DNA of 64,000 nt. Origin: Selaginella tamariscina (Eukaryota; Streptophyta; Lycopodiopsida; Selaginellales; Selaginellaceae). Positions 23,301-35,000 of this stretch are shown piece after piece (position 1 is the stretch's first letter; each line of letters begins with the position of its first letter). Both the position numbers and the translations under genes were made by a program. The stretch covers positions 715,291 through 779,290 of the forward strand of contig PUQB01000054.1 in assembly GCA_003024785.1 (NCBI GenBank). The letters run 5' to 3'. The notes under the pieces are model-generated. The model had not been told where the DNA came from, ran no database searches, and saw nothing but the letters and a program-made list of their open reading frames with translations.

Positions 23301-24560
23301 ATGGAGGATATAAAAGTTTATTTGTCGACTGGACTAGTTCCACCATCCTATGAGACTAATGATCAGAAAAAGTTATTTGTCGTGAGGACACGACGTTATT
23401 CTTTGGTGGGAGGAAAGTTATATAAGACGGGTCAGGATGGAGTGTTAAGACGTTGGGTGGAACCTTTTGAGGTTATGGATATCCTGAAAGAGGCCCATGC
23501 GGGTCTAGCAGGAGGGCATTTTGCAGAGGAAATAACTGCAAGGAAAATATTACAGGCTGGGTTATGGTGGCCTACATTATGGAAGGATGTAGGAGATTTC
23601 TGTAGGAAATGTGATAAGTGTCAAAGAGCACATATACCACCTAAGAAACAGGTATATCCTTTAAATCCTATCCTACCGCTAGAACCTTTTCAAAGGTGGG
23701 GAATGGATTTTATAGGACCTATAAATCCTGCGAGTACAAAAAGGAATCAATATATTCTGGTACTTACGGATTATATGACTAAGTGGGTAGAAGCAGAACC
23801 TATGAGGAAAGCTGATGCTTATAATACAGCCCGTGCTATATATATATATGATTATAGTGGTATGGAATTCCTAAGGAAATCATAAGTGATAGAGGAAAAC
23901 ACTTTATTAATGAAACAATTCAAACACTTATGGAAGAATTTGTTATAAAACATAAGAAATCTACACCTTATTATCCTCAAGGGAATGGTCAAGCTGAATC
24001 TACAAATAAAGTCCTTAAGAATGTTTTAAGGAAAGTGATTCAGGAAAATGGAAAAGACTGGGATGAAAGACTTCCTGAAGTCTTGTGGGCTTACAGGAAC
24101 AGCCTATAAGGTTGTAACAGGAATGACGCCTTTTAAGTTAGCATATGGACTTGAGGCAATAACTCCTGTTGAATATATTGTGCCATCTTTAAGGATTGCT
24201 GTAAAGCATAATTTAGGTGAGCAAGAATCCTTACAACGTAGGTTACAGGATTTAGAAAAACTGGATGAGATAAGATTACATGCTTTATGGACTGTACAGG
24301 CAATTCAGAAAAGAAGGAGAGCCTGGTACAATAGGAAAAGGAAGAAGCATGATATAAGAGAAGGAGATTTGGTCTTGTGGTATAGAGGAAGTGTTGATAA
24401 ACCACAGATAAATTAAAAATGAAATGGTTAGGTCCATTTAAAGTCAAGGAGATAAGTGAGGAAGGTGTGGTAAATGTTGAAACCCTAACAGGAGACGGAA
24501 TGCAGGAAAGGGTAAACATAAATAAGTTGAGGAGGTATGAAGTATCATTTATAGACGTTG
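20310..24560 (+). pseudogene. Gypsy gag (part) and pol of the nested element
   Basis: In order: a CCHC knuckle (CYTCGEKGHISPNC, about 20474-20515) in a shifted frame; protease DGGSGVNF near 21174-21200 and LLGRPWLKTAK near 21390; RT (21820-22706) with VIVPKKNGKLRVC, YSFMDGFSGYNQI and VFMDDFSVYSD, the F-M-D-D active site; RNase H (about 22860-23215) with VDASDIAIGAIL and FVDHKALLHLL; integrase zinc finger CRKCDKCQRAH (23602-23634) and core MDFIGPINP; C-terminal WLGPFKVKEIS (24422-24454). Single-base frame breaks at about 20455, 21190, 21350, 22090, 22700, 22850, 23860 and 24090 make it non-functional. The lineage is non-chromoviral Gypsy; I cannot place it further. Confidence 0.85.
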
Positions 24561-24591
24561 AGATATATTCTATACGAATATTCCAATACAC

Positions 24592-26802
24592 TTGGAAATC
24601 AGCGCCAAACCTAGATCTAGGGTTTGTAGCTTCTTTCTTCGCGGATATGGCAGGAGGAAGAATACTCTTGTGGTGAAAAATTGCCGATCTCTGCATAAGG
24701 CGGCTGAGGATCTGGCATGTGGCCATTTTACAGTCATGTTGACGGGATGGGAGATCAATCCGGAGCTGGAGAACGCTCTTCAGGGATTGGGTCTTGAGAA
24801 GTACGCTCACCTTCTGGCGCAGGTAAATCCTGATGCGCTACAGTGCTATCATTTCATCATGATGGCAGAAAAGATGGTTGGGGATAACTTCGTTGCATAT
24901 GCCGAAGGGAGAAGGATGTTGATTAATGAGAAGGCAATCGCGGAGATATTCCGGCTGCCATTAGGAGAAGGAGAGTAGAGGTAGATAAGAAGAATCTAGA
25001 TATCTATCTGAAAGAGGGGAGGCAATACAATAGCAAGCTTGGCTTGCGTGTGGCGATTTGGAGGAAGAAGTGGAGCTTGTGGTAAATTTTTGGTGAACTC
25101 TTTTGAGTTCAGACTTTCTTCCACCACAGCTTCAAAGACAGTTATGTCGCTGTATGACGCACTTAAGACGGGGAAGTGTGCAGGAGTTGCACGTTATCTC
25201 CTCAGGAAACTGGGTGAGTATGTTTTTACTGCTCAGGAGAAGGAGATACAGCAGAAGGAGTCTCCGATGATGGCATTGGCGTGGATACAGATACTTGTGA
25301 ATCATGTGATGGAGTGTGGAGAGGAAGTTGAGGAGCAGGAGTATGCTAGTAAGTTGCAGAAGGTGCTCACACCTCAGAACAGGCTGATAGGAAAGAAGGT
25401 ACAGGAAGTGACTAGTGGGAAGCGTCAGGAGAGTACCAGTAAGGTGATGAAGACACCACCGGGGAAGAAGCAAAAGATATCACGAGTGATGCCGATGCGG
25501 AAGTCCGTGCGGAAGGGAAAGACGAAGCCCGCGACGGAGAGCATCCATTTGGATGATGAGGATTCAACAGGAACAGGAGAAGAGGAGGAGGAAGAGCATC
25601 GGAACAGGTTTTGAGGGTGAAGCCGCTGAAAACCAGAGAGCCGCAGAAGGTGGGACAGCGTCCGGAGAAGAAGACGTTGGAGGAAGTGGTACAAATGGAG
25701 CTAGAGAAGCCACATGAACAAGTACCAGCGACTCAGACGAAGGTAGCAGAGGATAAGTCGAAAGAACAGTCGCAGGATAGAACGTCTGGTGAACACAATA
25801 AGGAAGAGAAGTCGCCTGAGTTGCGGGAGGTGACGAAGGAGGAGTTACCAACAATGGAGAAAGGGAAATCGGTGGAGTTGTCACCGGAGCCGTTAGGGAA
25901 TAAGGGAAAGGAGATTCCCGGGGATATTCCAGGAACAGTTGAGGAGGCAACTGCAGTTTTGTTGCAGTTACCAACGGGCAAGATCAATCACCAAGTGAAG
26001 GTATGGGACGTGTTCCAATGACACGGCAGCCATGGTTCAACCGTGGAGCGGCAGGGCATTCTCCAAGAGGAAGAGGTACGTTTGCACGAGGAGGGTATCC
26101 TATGCATCACGTAGGTGGGGGAATGACTCATGGCTACGAAGCGGCGGCGGAAGAAATGGCAACAGAGTTTATGGAACCAGGGACGTTCATGGACGGTGGT
26201 AAGCGGCGGAAATCCTTCAGACAGGAGGAAGTGCCTATGGAGGTTGAGGTACAGCTGGCGCAGGTTTTGTCTCGTATGCAGCAGGAGATACTGGACAAAT
26301 CGGCGAAGGTGAGTTCAGCATCGCAGGATGTACCACAGTTGGCTTCAGCATTGTACAACCAGTTTGTGAATATGGGCTACACAGTGAAGGACAGAGCAGA
26401 AATTCGCAGGTTGATTGCAGAAGCGGTGGAGGCAGTGGTAATGCCGAAGATCAACACCATGCAGGCTACGGTTAGTAGGATAGGAGCACGACCGGTGAAG
26501 GCAAGGACTCCTAGTCCTACGGTTCTTGAGAGCAAGTCGGTGAGTGTTTCAGAACCTATGCGATGGCGCAGAAGATAGTCAAGACACAGGAAGAACTCCG
26601 ACAGGGAGGAGCATTACTGACGGTGCTGGGAGAGGAACTTCAACGACTGCAGATGGAGAACCAGGGTCTCCGACTGCAGGTGGCATCCATGGCACAGGAA
26701 ATGGAGAAGGTAAAGGCAGAGTTTGTGAGGTACAAGGAGGAATATGAGACAGAGTATCCTGAGGAGCCGCAGGAGAATGAGGGTGCAGGACAGGTGCAGT
26801 GA
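24592..26802 (+). pseudogene. Extra ORFs between integrase and 3' LTR
   Basis: Five overlapping readings (24592-24978, 25039-25614, 25611-26021, 26003-26578, 26563-26802) in changing frames, probably one former ORF of about 700 codons. The first part has a globular stretch (RMLINEKAIAEIFRLPLGEGE). The middle is Lys/Glu/Pro-rich with a basic patch (KSVRKGKTKPATE). An Arg/Gly-rich part follows (RGAAGHSPRGRGTFARGG). The end is a likely coiled coil with heptad Leu (EELQRLQMENQGLRLQ). Some Gypsy lineages carry an additional ORF here, sometimes env-like, but I see no signal peptide or membrane segment, so an envelope is not supported. Function unknown. Confidence 0.55.
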
Positions 26803-26831
26803 GGACACTGCAAATTCAAGGTGGGGAATAG

Positions 26832-27299
26832 TGTTAGAGGCCAAAAATATAGCATGTAGGAACTGCATACATAGGACTTTCCTACGGTGGAGGAATAACT
26901 TGTAGGAAAGTAGTAGTAGGAAATATCCTGTGTACAGGAAAAATCCTACAGTAGTAGGAAAATCCTACAGGGTAGGAAGGATCCTACGGTTGCAGGAAGC
27001 AGACAGTTATGACGGTTGGAGGAGGACAGGATTCGGTTAGGGCAAGAAGGGCAAGGAAGAGAGAGAGAGACTATGAAGGCTATGAAGGCTATGGAGAGCA
27101 ATGCATGAGAGAGAGAGTATCTTTGGGAGAGAAGTAAGTCTCCACACTTGCTATCTCTTTGTATTCATATAGTAATGCAAGTGCATATTTATGGGTATTG
27201 TGAATGCTTATACATGGCAATGGCCAAAGCAAAATCCTATCCTTGACCTTAGAGACGAATAAGTGTATATAGAGCTCTCTATTGGACGAAATCCCTACA
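26832..27299 (+). repeat. 3' LTR of the nested Gypsy element
   Basis: TGTTAGAGGCC at the start and CCCTACA at the end, about 468 bp. It is rich in TCCTGTA/TAGGA words (for example 26930-26990) and has a GAGAGAGAGAG tract near 27060. No second LTR is in the window. Confidence 0.7.
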
Positions 27300-27311
27300 C
27301 TTTAACTGCAA

Positions 27312-27822
27312 AGCTTTTCCTGCGCTGTGAAGTGTTTTCTGCACACAGGAAAGTTTTTCATGTTAACATCTCCAAAGCAAGCTTCAAAGGCAGCCACAAA
27401 ACTTTCAAAGTCTTCCATCAATGGGTCGTCACATCAATGGGTCGTCACACTCCAGCAAAGGGGCAACCCAAGCCCGTGGAAATCCAACTAGTAGGGATGC
27501 CAAAAGGCCAACCTTTTGTGCATCAGTCGAGTAGCGGTGTGGTTGCATGCGGATCAAAAGCCTGATCTGATTCAGGAACCCTTAGAAATCGGCACGATTG
27601 TCATTGAACTTTTCTGGCATGCTGATCTTCGGCTCCGAAGAAGTGTTCGATGGAGAGGAAACCATGGATGCTTGAGAGAGAGCCTGCGCAGCAGCCTTGG
27701 AGGATGCATCAACAGCTGCATGCGCCGCGTTGATGAACCTTGCAGATTTGACCACTTAACGCAAAGTGGCTAGCTCATGAAGCAATATTTGGTGTTCACA
27801 TTGAAATTACTCAAAATCAGCC
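27312..27822 (-). pseudogene. Chromovirus gag, N-terminal part
   Basis: ATG at 27822 (MADFE, then an immediate stop and a second one 16 codons later). The downstream reading includes FLNQIRLLIRMQPHRY and LLEDF/MEDFESFVAAFEACFGD, the capsid-type gag motif of plant Gypsy elements. A 17-base stretch (27423-27450) is duplicated in tandem (cacatcaatgggtcgt). The C-terminal half including any zinc knuckle is lost at the nested insertion. Confidence 0.75.
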
Positions 27823-27920
27823 ATGATCTATGAAAGAAAAAAGGAGGAAAACGAAGGAGAAGAATCAAGGAAAAAAAGTAGTTTGAAATCGAAAAGCTAT
27901 GAAATCAATTATTATCAAAC

Positions 27921-28317
27921 TGTCAAGCCACAATCCAGGAACAAGGAAGTGAGTAGGATTCTGAGAACAAGGAAGCTTAACTCAGAAGCAGGACAAGGAG
28001 CAGGACATGAACTAGGAACCAGGAACAAGACAAGAGCAGGAGGCAAGAAGCAAGACAAGACAAGATTGATCGTAAAAAGACTAGTGTTGATAGTAACTGA
28101 TTATACAACAATTAGGTCGGAGCTTATATACTCACAACTCCAAGCTAATCTGGTCATGAGCTAAAAATAGTGACCCTTATCTTCTAGGCATATCCTGTAG
28201 TATATCCTATAGGCATATCCTGTAGATATATCCTGTAGGAATATCCTACAAGCATATCCTATAGGAATATCTTGTAACCCATATCATGTATTTTGCATCA
28301 TGTATCGGGTCGTGACA
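27921..28317 (-). repeat. Chromovirus 5' LTR (complete)
   Basis: 397 bp, on the minus strand TGTCACGACCC to TTGACA. It serves as the reference that shows the DNA transposon boundaries in the left LTR. The sequence just inside it (minus strand GTTTGATAATAATTG) is not an obvious initiator-Met primer site, so the primer tRNA is unclear. Confidence 0.9.
28187..28276. repeat. 13-bp tandem repeat in the right LTR (7 units)
   Basis: Same unit as 16712-16814, one copy fewer. Confidence 0.85.
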
Positions 28318-29069
28318 AATATCATAAAATACAATAAAATACATTAAACTTATTATTAGCTAGAAAAACATATTTAACATTAAATCTTACATATTTATCC
28401 TTTCTTTTAAAGCAAAATTAAAGTTTTCATATAAAAATTTGTGTTGACACAATTTATTTTTCATTTAACTATTCAAAAATATATATATATAATGTCTTTT
28501 GTTTTAATAAATAAGGTAACCTGCATTAAATAATCAACAAATTTGATTGGTAAGAGTATATGTGATATAAAATGATTATTTAACTTTGTAAATAACATTG
28601 TTAACCTTATTAATGATAAAAAATAATCTCAAATGTTAACAATTTAATTTATTATATATTAGCTTAGTCAATCTTAACATTAATACAATTACCAATTAAA
28701 AAATAAGAATAACATAATATCGTTAATAACATCTGCCTGATCTTAGATATAATGTTAAAGATAAGTCAAATTTTGTTTAGTATGATAAATATAATTAAGA
28801 TAAATGTGACTATGTAAAGATTAACTTATTAAGATATATATTAAGTTGTTATATGTGAATTTTATAATGAATAAAAGTTTGACACCATTGTTTATTAATA
28901 TTTATTAAAGTATCAAAAGTATTACTTTAAAGTTTAAATGATACTAAGTTTAATGAAAATGATAACCTAAGGAGAGTTTGTACTTACTGTTTAAAAGCTT
29001 GAACAATCGTTTTTCAAAAACTTAAACAATAAAATTAAGATTTATGATCATTAATTACATTAATTATAA

Positions 29070-29526
29070 GGAAAATTACATTTATACCCTTGAAATTTAT
29101 ATAAGTTTTTTATTTATATATATACTTCTGAAATTTCAATTTAAAACTTCATAAATTTCAAAATTAAAAATTAAAAAATAGTTTTAAAAAATCAATAAAA
29201 ATTATAATTAATTTGCATTTTTATTATATTCATGTCCAAAATACAACCTATATCATAATATAATATAATTATTTTAAAAATATTTCATTTTTACTATGAC
29301 AATTTTTGATATTTAACACTTAATTATTTCATATGCAATATATTATGAATTGAAAATATATTTTTAGTTAATATTGTTATTTCAAAAGTCAAAATATTAT
29401 GATTGAAGTTTTTCAAAAGTATATATATGTAAATTTACAACTTTTATAAAGGTATATATGTAAATATAAAATTTTTAAGGGTATATATGTAAATATGATA
29501 AATTTTAGAGATATAAATGTAATTTC
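29070..29526. mobile_element. MITE-like element, copy 2 counterpart of 1251-1665
   Basis: Begins GGAAAATTACATTTATACCC and ends with AATTTCC, related inverted ends. The flanks are degraded compared with the perfect TSD in copy 1. It contains several tatatatgtaaat units (29420-29500). Confidence 0.5.
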
Positions 29527-30259
29527 CTTATTAAAAAATCATATAATTGAAACATTTCTTCTACTATTAAATCAACAATTTCATTACTTAGGATAATCTT
29601 AGTGCATAAAATAAAATAATACATTTAAAAGAACCTATTCATAACAATTAAAGTTAATTTAAATCTGTTAAAATTTAATTTAATTTTTATTGTGGGTTAA
29701 TGAGTTTGAATTATTCATAAGACTCACCTCCAAACGATTTATATATGCCACAAATATTTGATATATAATTATAAGTTTGGCAAATTTTTTAATATCAAAC
29801 TTATAAAGAAAGTATCTTTTTATTTCTAAATTAAAAAGCATAATATAAATATAGTTTAATATAAAAATTATATTATATATGCTACATTTAGTTACACATT
29901 ATTAATTTTAAAATTAAATTTATAAGTTAAAAAATAATAATTTTAAAATTAAAATTAAAAATCAAATATAATAATGAGATTTTCATAATCAATTATAAAT
30001 CCCATTACTAATTTAAATATTAAACACTTTAAATATCTAGCTAGTTTGCAGAATATGCCCCCCTTTATTCCATCTCATTATTGTTGTTTTCTCCAACAGC
30101 TCAGCAAAGCCCCAAGAAACTCTCGGCCACAGTATGCAACAGTGTAATTTAACATGGAATCTTCTTCTGTCGTAATCCAAATTGAGAATATTGAACAAAG
30201 AACTTCGTTTATATTTTACAATCCTTTCGTAAAAGAAGTTGATCAAACTGTGTATTCCA

Positions 30260-30471
30260 CTACAATAATGAGTGAGGATGTGCGGCATAGAAATAATCAA
30301 CTACAATAGGTGCTTCCTTCTTCGTCTTCTGCTTCTTTTCTCTTCTTTAATCTCTTTCTTCTCCGGCTTGTTCTGTTTCGGTGCTCGCCTCCAAGAAAAA
30401 CAAGACATTCTCACCTTCTCGCTGTTACCAACTTCCATGGCTTCCTCAGATGCATGAACTTGTGCCCCCAT
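30260..30471 (-). pseudogene. Small protein, type B, inverted extra copy
   Basis: ATG at 30471 (MGAQVHASEEAMEVGNSEKV). One G is missing in the Lys/Glu-rich part (GAGAAAAGAAG against GAGGAAAAGAAG), so the strict frame ends with RRKHLL and a stop near 30297. The conserved tail AAHPHSLL (stop 30260-30262) follows in another frame. The whole block 30030-30780, promoter included (TATATAAC on the minus strand near 30591-30600), is inverted relative to the other copies. Confidence 0.6.
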
Positions 30472-30994
30472 TGTTGAAATCTTATACAGAATTCAATAAG
30501 AAATGACAAGAATGTATATAATTCGATCAATTGATGAATAAAACACACAAGTTTATGTAATGCTTTCTTTTGAATTGGGGCTGACTGTTGTTATATAACA
30601 AGGAAGAGTGCCTTGCACATCAGTCCAACTCAAGAAACCGTGCTGCTTTTGAAGTTTTATTTAAGCTAAACCATTGCAATTAAGTATCTGAACAATACAC
30701 GTGAATAAAATAGAAGCTTCCTGCACACAACCTTGCATTGAAAGATGGTTTTCTTATTAAATAGATAATGTTCTTTCTAGTCAAATTGGATTCCTCAGCG
30801 TGAATGTGTTTGGTCCAAGCACACACACACATATAGGTCATAATGTTCTAAGTAAACCAAACACATGTTAGTTTCTAAACTAATTTTCAAAGTTGGTCTA
30901 ATGTCGTATTCTATACGTACACGCACGTGTATGTTCTTTGTTAAAAGGAGACGAAGTTTGACTAGCGTGGTGTGCACGCTACTCTTCTTTAACG

Positions 30995-31002
30995 TATATA
31001 AG
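30995..31002 (+). promoter_or_regulatory. TATA box of type A gene (copy 2)
   Basis: TATATAAG, 75 bases before the type A ATG at 31077, after a block (GTGTGCACGCTACTCTTCTT) shared with copy 1. Copy 1 has lost these bases (GTATACTC). Confidence 0.55.
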
Positions 31003-31076
31003 CTCACCAAATTCATCATTTCATAGATAACCATATTTGCATAAGATTCTTCAGAATATACTGCACACTCTGTGAA

Positions 31077-31262
31077 ATGGGGTCACAAGTTCATGCAGAG
31101 AGCGGACAGAGCGAGGAGAAAGCTGAGGTGTCTTGTTTTGGTTGGAGGTCGAAATCAAAGGAGAAGAAGTCACAAGAGAAAGAGATGAAAAAGAAGCAGA
31201 AGAATGAAGCACCCATAGTTGTTAATTATTTCAACTCAGCACAGCGGCATTCTTTATTATAA
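31077..31262 (+). CDS. Small basic protein, type A (copy 2), unknown function
   Basis: 61 residues, MGSQVHAESGQSEEK at the start, SCFGWRSKSK core, Lys/Glu-rich middle and a tail ending SAQRHSLL. Intact. Compared with copy 1 it has substitutions only in the charged middle and one additional Phe before NSAQ, so both ends look constrained. No known domain, no membrane segment. It keeps a good TATA box, so it is the best candidate for the expressed member of the family. Function unknown. Confidence 0.65.
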   Translation: MGSQVHAESGQSEEKAEVSCFGWRSKSKEKKSQEKEMKKKQKNEAPIVVNYFNSAQRHSLL

Positions 31263-31841
31263 AGGAGGGTTTTGTATAAATACATGAAAATTATTTATAT
31301 TTTTATGGGATTTTTGCATGTGTGTGTGTACATGTGCGTGTGTAAATATAACCTCTAATGTTTTTAGTTTTAATAAACTACATATGAACAAACGAAAGAG
31401 AGAAAGAGAAAATGTTCTAATATTGGTATTAGATTGTGATTTAATAATATAGGTTTAATAAGTTTGGTGGATAACTTTGTCCGTAATAGACAATCAAATT
31501 TCATTATTAGTACGTAAGACGTTATTAATTTACTCGTGTAACATAATTTATCTTAAACGTGGAGAGCAAACTTTGACTCGAAGAAATTTGAACTTTCGTA
31601 GCAAGTTGATAAAACTGTATACCAAATTGACAGGAAAGTAGCTGTTTATGTTTAGATACTTAATTACACGGTTTAGTTAAATAAAACTTTGGGTTGGAGT
31701 GCTGTGCAAGGCACTCTTCCTTGTTATATAACAGTTAGCCCCAATTCAAAATGTGAAAAGCATTTACAGGACATATAAACTTGTGTATTTTAATCATCGA
31801 TTGATCAATTTCTTGAGTGAATTTTTTCTAATAGTTAAGCA

Positions 31842-32056
31842 ATGGGGGCACAAGTTCATGCATCTGAGGAAGCCATGGAAGTTGGTAACAGTGAGAAGGT
31901 GAGAATGTCTTGTTTTTCTTGGAGGCGAGCACCAAAACAGAACAAGCCGGAGAAGAAAGAGGTTAAAGAAGAGGAAAAGAAGCAGAAGACGAAGAAAAGG
32001 AAGCACCTATTGTAGTTGATTATTTCTACGCCGCACATCCTCACTCGTTGTTATAG
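31842..32056 (+). pseudogene. Small protein, type B (copy 2), altered C-terminus
   Basis: ATG at 31842; the strict frame gives 57 residues ending KKRKHLL (stop 32013-32015). Two additional A bases in an A-run (GAAGAAAAGG against GAAGAAGG in copy 1) separate it from the conserved tail, whose stop is at 32054-32056. TATA box TATATAA at 31725-31731. It could still make a shorter protein, so it may be a gene rather than a pseudogene. Confidence 0.55.
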
Positions 32057-35000
32057 TGGATAGCATAAGTAGTTTTGATCAAGTTCAAGAGCAGAGTTCA
32101 TTCTAGCAGGATTCTCCCCTGTTTTCAGTTTAAAACTTGAATAATCTCAGTCGGGATGAGAGATGTTATATTACACTGTTTGCAGAGGAGACCAAAGCTG
32201 CCCAGGAGAAAAATGTCAGATACAGTTTCCTTCGACAACCAGGGACATAGTGAAATTAGTAAACTCTCACTTCCACGTTTTGTCTGCACGTTTATATCAA
32301 TGGATGGATTAATAATTAATTAAATTATTAAGGAGAATATTCAGAAACATTTGAAGCTTTATATGAATATGTTATTTTTTATATATTTTAAGCTTATATA
32401 ATATATATTTTATTAAATATTCATGTTTAGATTACTAAAGGGTTCTGCTAGTCGAGCGATCTCAAATTTCATCATTAACACGTCTCTGTATATCATAGTA
32501 TATATTATTATGCACGATGCATAACGCAAATATAAACATGTATCATTGAACATGCAACCGCGATGTTTACTGGAAGAAAATGTGAAATACCATATATATC
32601 ATAATATTTACTGAGTTATAAAATGATTTTGTAAACTAAGTAAAACATTAATGACTTAGTTTGCCTTTAGGTAAACTTATTGGTGAAGAATGGATAATAT
32701 ATAGTAAATTTTATATTTTTTTATACTATTGAGTTAAATCTTAACTGTTAATATCATCATATTATGTTAATAGTTATAAGAAAATACATTAGTTATAAAA
32801 AAATCTTAAATGTTAATATCATTAAATTATGAAATTAAATTTTCTTGAAATAGCAAAATTTTAATGATTTTCTTATGACTACCGGTTTATTAGTAATGAA
32901 TATAGAACATTTTTAAATAGTATATACTACATCAACACAGTATTTCAAATAGTATAACATAGAAGTTAATACTCACTCTTAATGAGACATAACTCTTTTA
33001 TTAAGAATATTATATTTAATCAAGTCAAACAAAAAGATGTTAGCTTTCTTAGGAAAATTATAATTAAGAATCAAGATGTGTATATATTTTTTAATTCTTA
33101 TTTTTATTATTTTTTATTTCACTCTAGACCTTAAGATCATGTTAAAATTCATTCTAGATCAATTTAATCTTAACAAAAAGAATAACAAAATATTTTGAGA
33201 AAATGATTAATATAAGTATTAATAATTTAGGGCTGTATATACTGCATATTATGTATATAAAGAATATATAAACACTATTATTTAACAATTCGTAATACTT
33301 GCATTGACATAGAACATTATATAAAAAGAAACTTTATAAATATCAATTTTTAAGTTATAAAAATTTTAATGTTAATTTTAAGCTAATTATAAATATTAAA
33401 AGATTTATAAAAAATACACACATACACATGCCTTGGCTTACATATGTCGATTAATCTTTTTTTAACACCTTCTATATTGATCTTTCATATGCTTTGTTTT
33501 AGATTTTTTTATATTTATATTTTAAAGGTCACACTAAAGTGCAAGTTTGCAAGGTTTGTAAGCACATTAATTTTCTTTTTCTCATTTATTTCATGATTTT
33601 TCTTCTTCTTCATATTCTAGCTTTAATCATTATAATACAAATTCAATTGTAACACATAGTTTATAAGCTTATTTTTTCTTATTTATTTTATATTTTATTT
33701 TCTAAATTCTAACTTGAACAATGCGTTAGATTGCATAAAATTTGTATAAAATATAATAAATGAAAGACCAAAGTGATTTATGAAAGTTTTTAATATTTTT
33801 TTCTCAATGTTCTTTTCCATTTTTAAAAATTTACTTGTTATTATAATTGTAAATTTATTTATCAATTTTTTTTCCTGATTAACATTTTAATTTTAAATTT
33901 TAATAAATTTTAGATATAATGTTAGTAATGCATGAAATCTTTTTGGTTTTTATTTTTATTTTATTTTCTTTTACAAATTAATAACATGAAACAAGTAAAC
34001 CTACAATTCTTTTTACATGGTTTTTTTATATATAATTTCTTACAATTTAGTGTTGCAAAAAAAATTGTATTAATGTTGGTCAAAAATTTGTAAAGTAAAT
34101 TTAATGAGAGCTTTATTTTTTTTCCATTACTGATACATCAGTTCATATCTTAAAAGTATTCTTTTAAATATAAATTTATATTGATTTTAATAGAAAGAAT
34201 TTGAAAACTTCAACAACATAAAAAAAATTAAAATAAGCATGCAACAAACCTTGTAAATTATATAAAATATAAAGAAGTCCTTAAATTATCAATTGAACAT
34301 ATAATGAAACATATCAACTTTATAAATCAATAAGAAACTTTGAAGAATAAACTCAAGGAAAAAATAAATTTATATAATAAGAATAAAATGAATATCGTAA
34401 GATATTTGAATATTAAAGAAAGAATAATGATAAATCTATTTTACTTTAATTAAAAATACTAATATCTTTTCTTTTATAAATGCGAGAGTTTGGGTTGGTT
34501 TTAAATGAGACTTAAAAACTTCTAGTAATAAAATAAAGTTTTAAGGTTGTAAAAATAATGCTTTAGCCATTAAATATAATAAAAGTCATGCACAATTACA
34601 AGAAATATATTGAAAATCTTATAAATTTAATTGTTATATATGGTTTATTCTGATTGTTTTTTCTTTTTTTTGGCACATACTCAATCAAAGTTAATTAAGT
34701 AGATAATTTACATGTTTTAATTATATAAAGGTACAAAAGTTACAAGTGGGTCAAGAATGAAATAATAATATGTTGTAGTTTGTACATATTCAATTATTTA
34801 TGTTTAGACAAATTTATTAATTAAATAATAATTGCAATAAATAATAAAATATAATTAAATAACATTTATAATTAAAAATATTTAATTAGAAATTCCATTG
34901 GATAAAGAGTCAAAACTCATGCTTTGAAAAGTTCATTTTGATAAGGATTGTAACTATTCATTAAGGTCCAAAGTCCTGTTAAAGTAAAAAGATAAGGCTC

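Larger units (their letters stand above)
20299..27299 (+). mobile_element. 5'-truncated Ty3/Gypsy element nested in chromovirus gag
   Basis: Plus-strand element inside the minus-strand chromovirus. Its 3' LTR is 26832-27299 (TGTTAG...CTACA), preceded by a purine-rich tract (AAGGTGGGGAATAG). No 5' LTR was found, and its gag begins in the middle at about 20300. The chromovirus gag loses its C-terminal part at the same place (from about 27312 to 20298), so one deletion probably removed the end of one gag and the beginning of the other element. Its pol lacks a chromodomain and is followed by about 2.2 kb of extra ORFs. Confidence 0.8.
7783..28317 (-). mobile_element. Ty3/Gypsy chromovirus, nested and broken
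   Basis: An LTR retrotransposon read on the minus strand. Its 5' LTR is 27921-28317, followed leftward by a gag remnant, protease, reverse transcriptase, integrase, a chromodomain, and the 3' LTR (7783-7998 plus 16632-16855). The 3' LTR is split by a DNA transposon, and gag is split by a second Gypsy element (about 20299-27299). Right LTR ends on the minus strand are TGTCACGACC...TTGACA; the left copy has TATCACGATC. A purine-rich tract (AGGGAAGAGGTG on -) adjoins the 3' LTR. The 5-base flanks (tctta left, aatat right) do not match, so no target duplication is visible. The element sits exactly at the junction of the two duplicated segments. Confidence 0.85.

Noticed and set aside
24592..26802. 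Envelope gene of the nested Gypsy element
   Set aside because: No signal peptide, membrane anchor or cleavage site seen.
27921..28317. Initiator-Met tRNA primer site next to the 5' LTR
   Set aside because: The inner flank does not resemble TGGTATCAGAGC.
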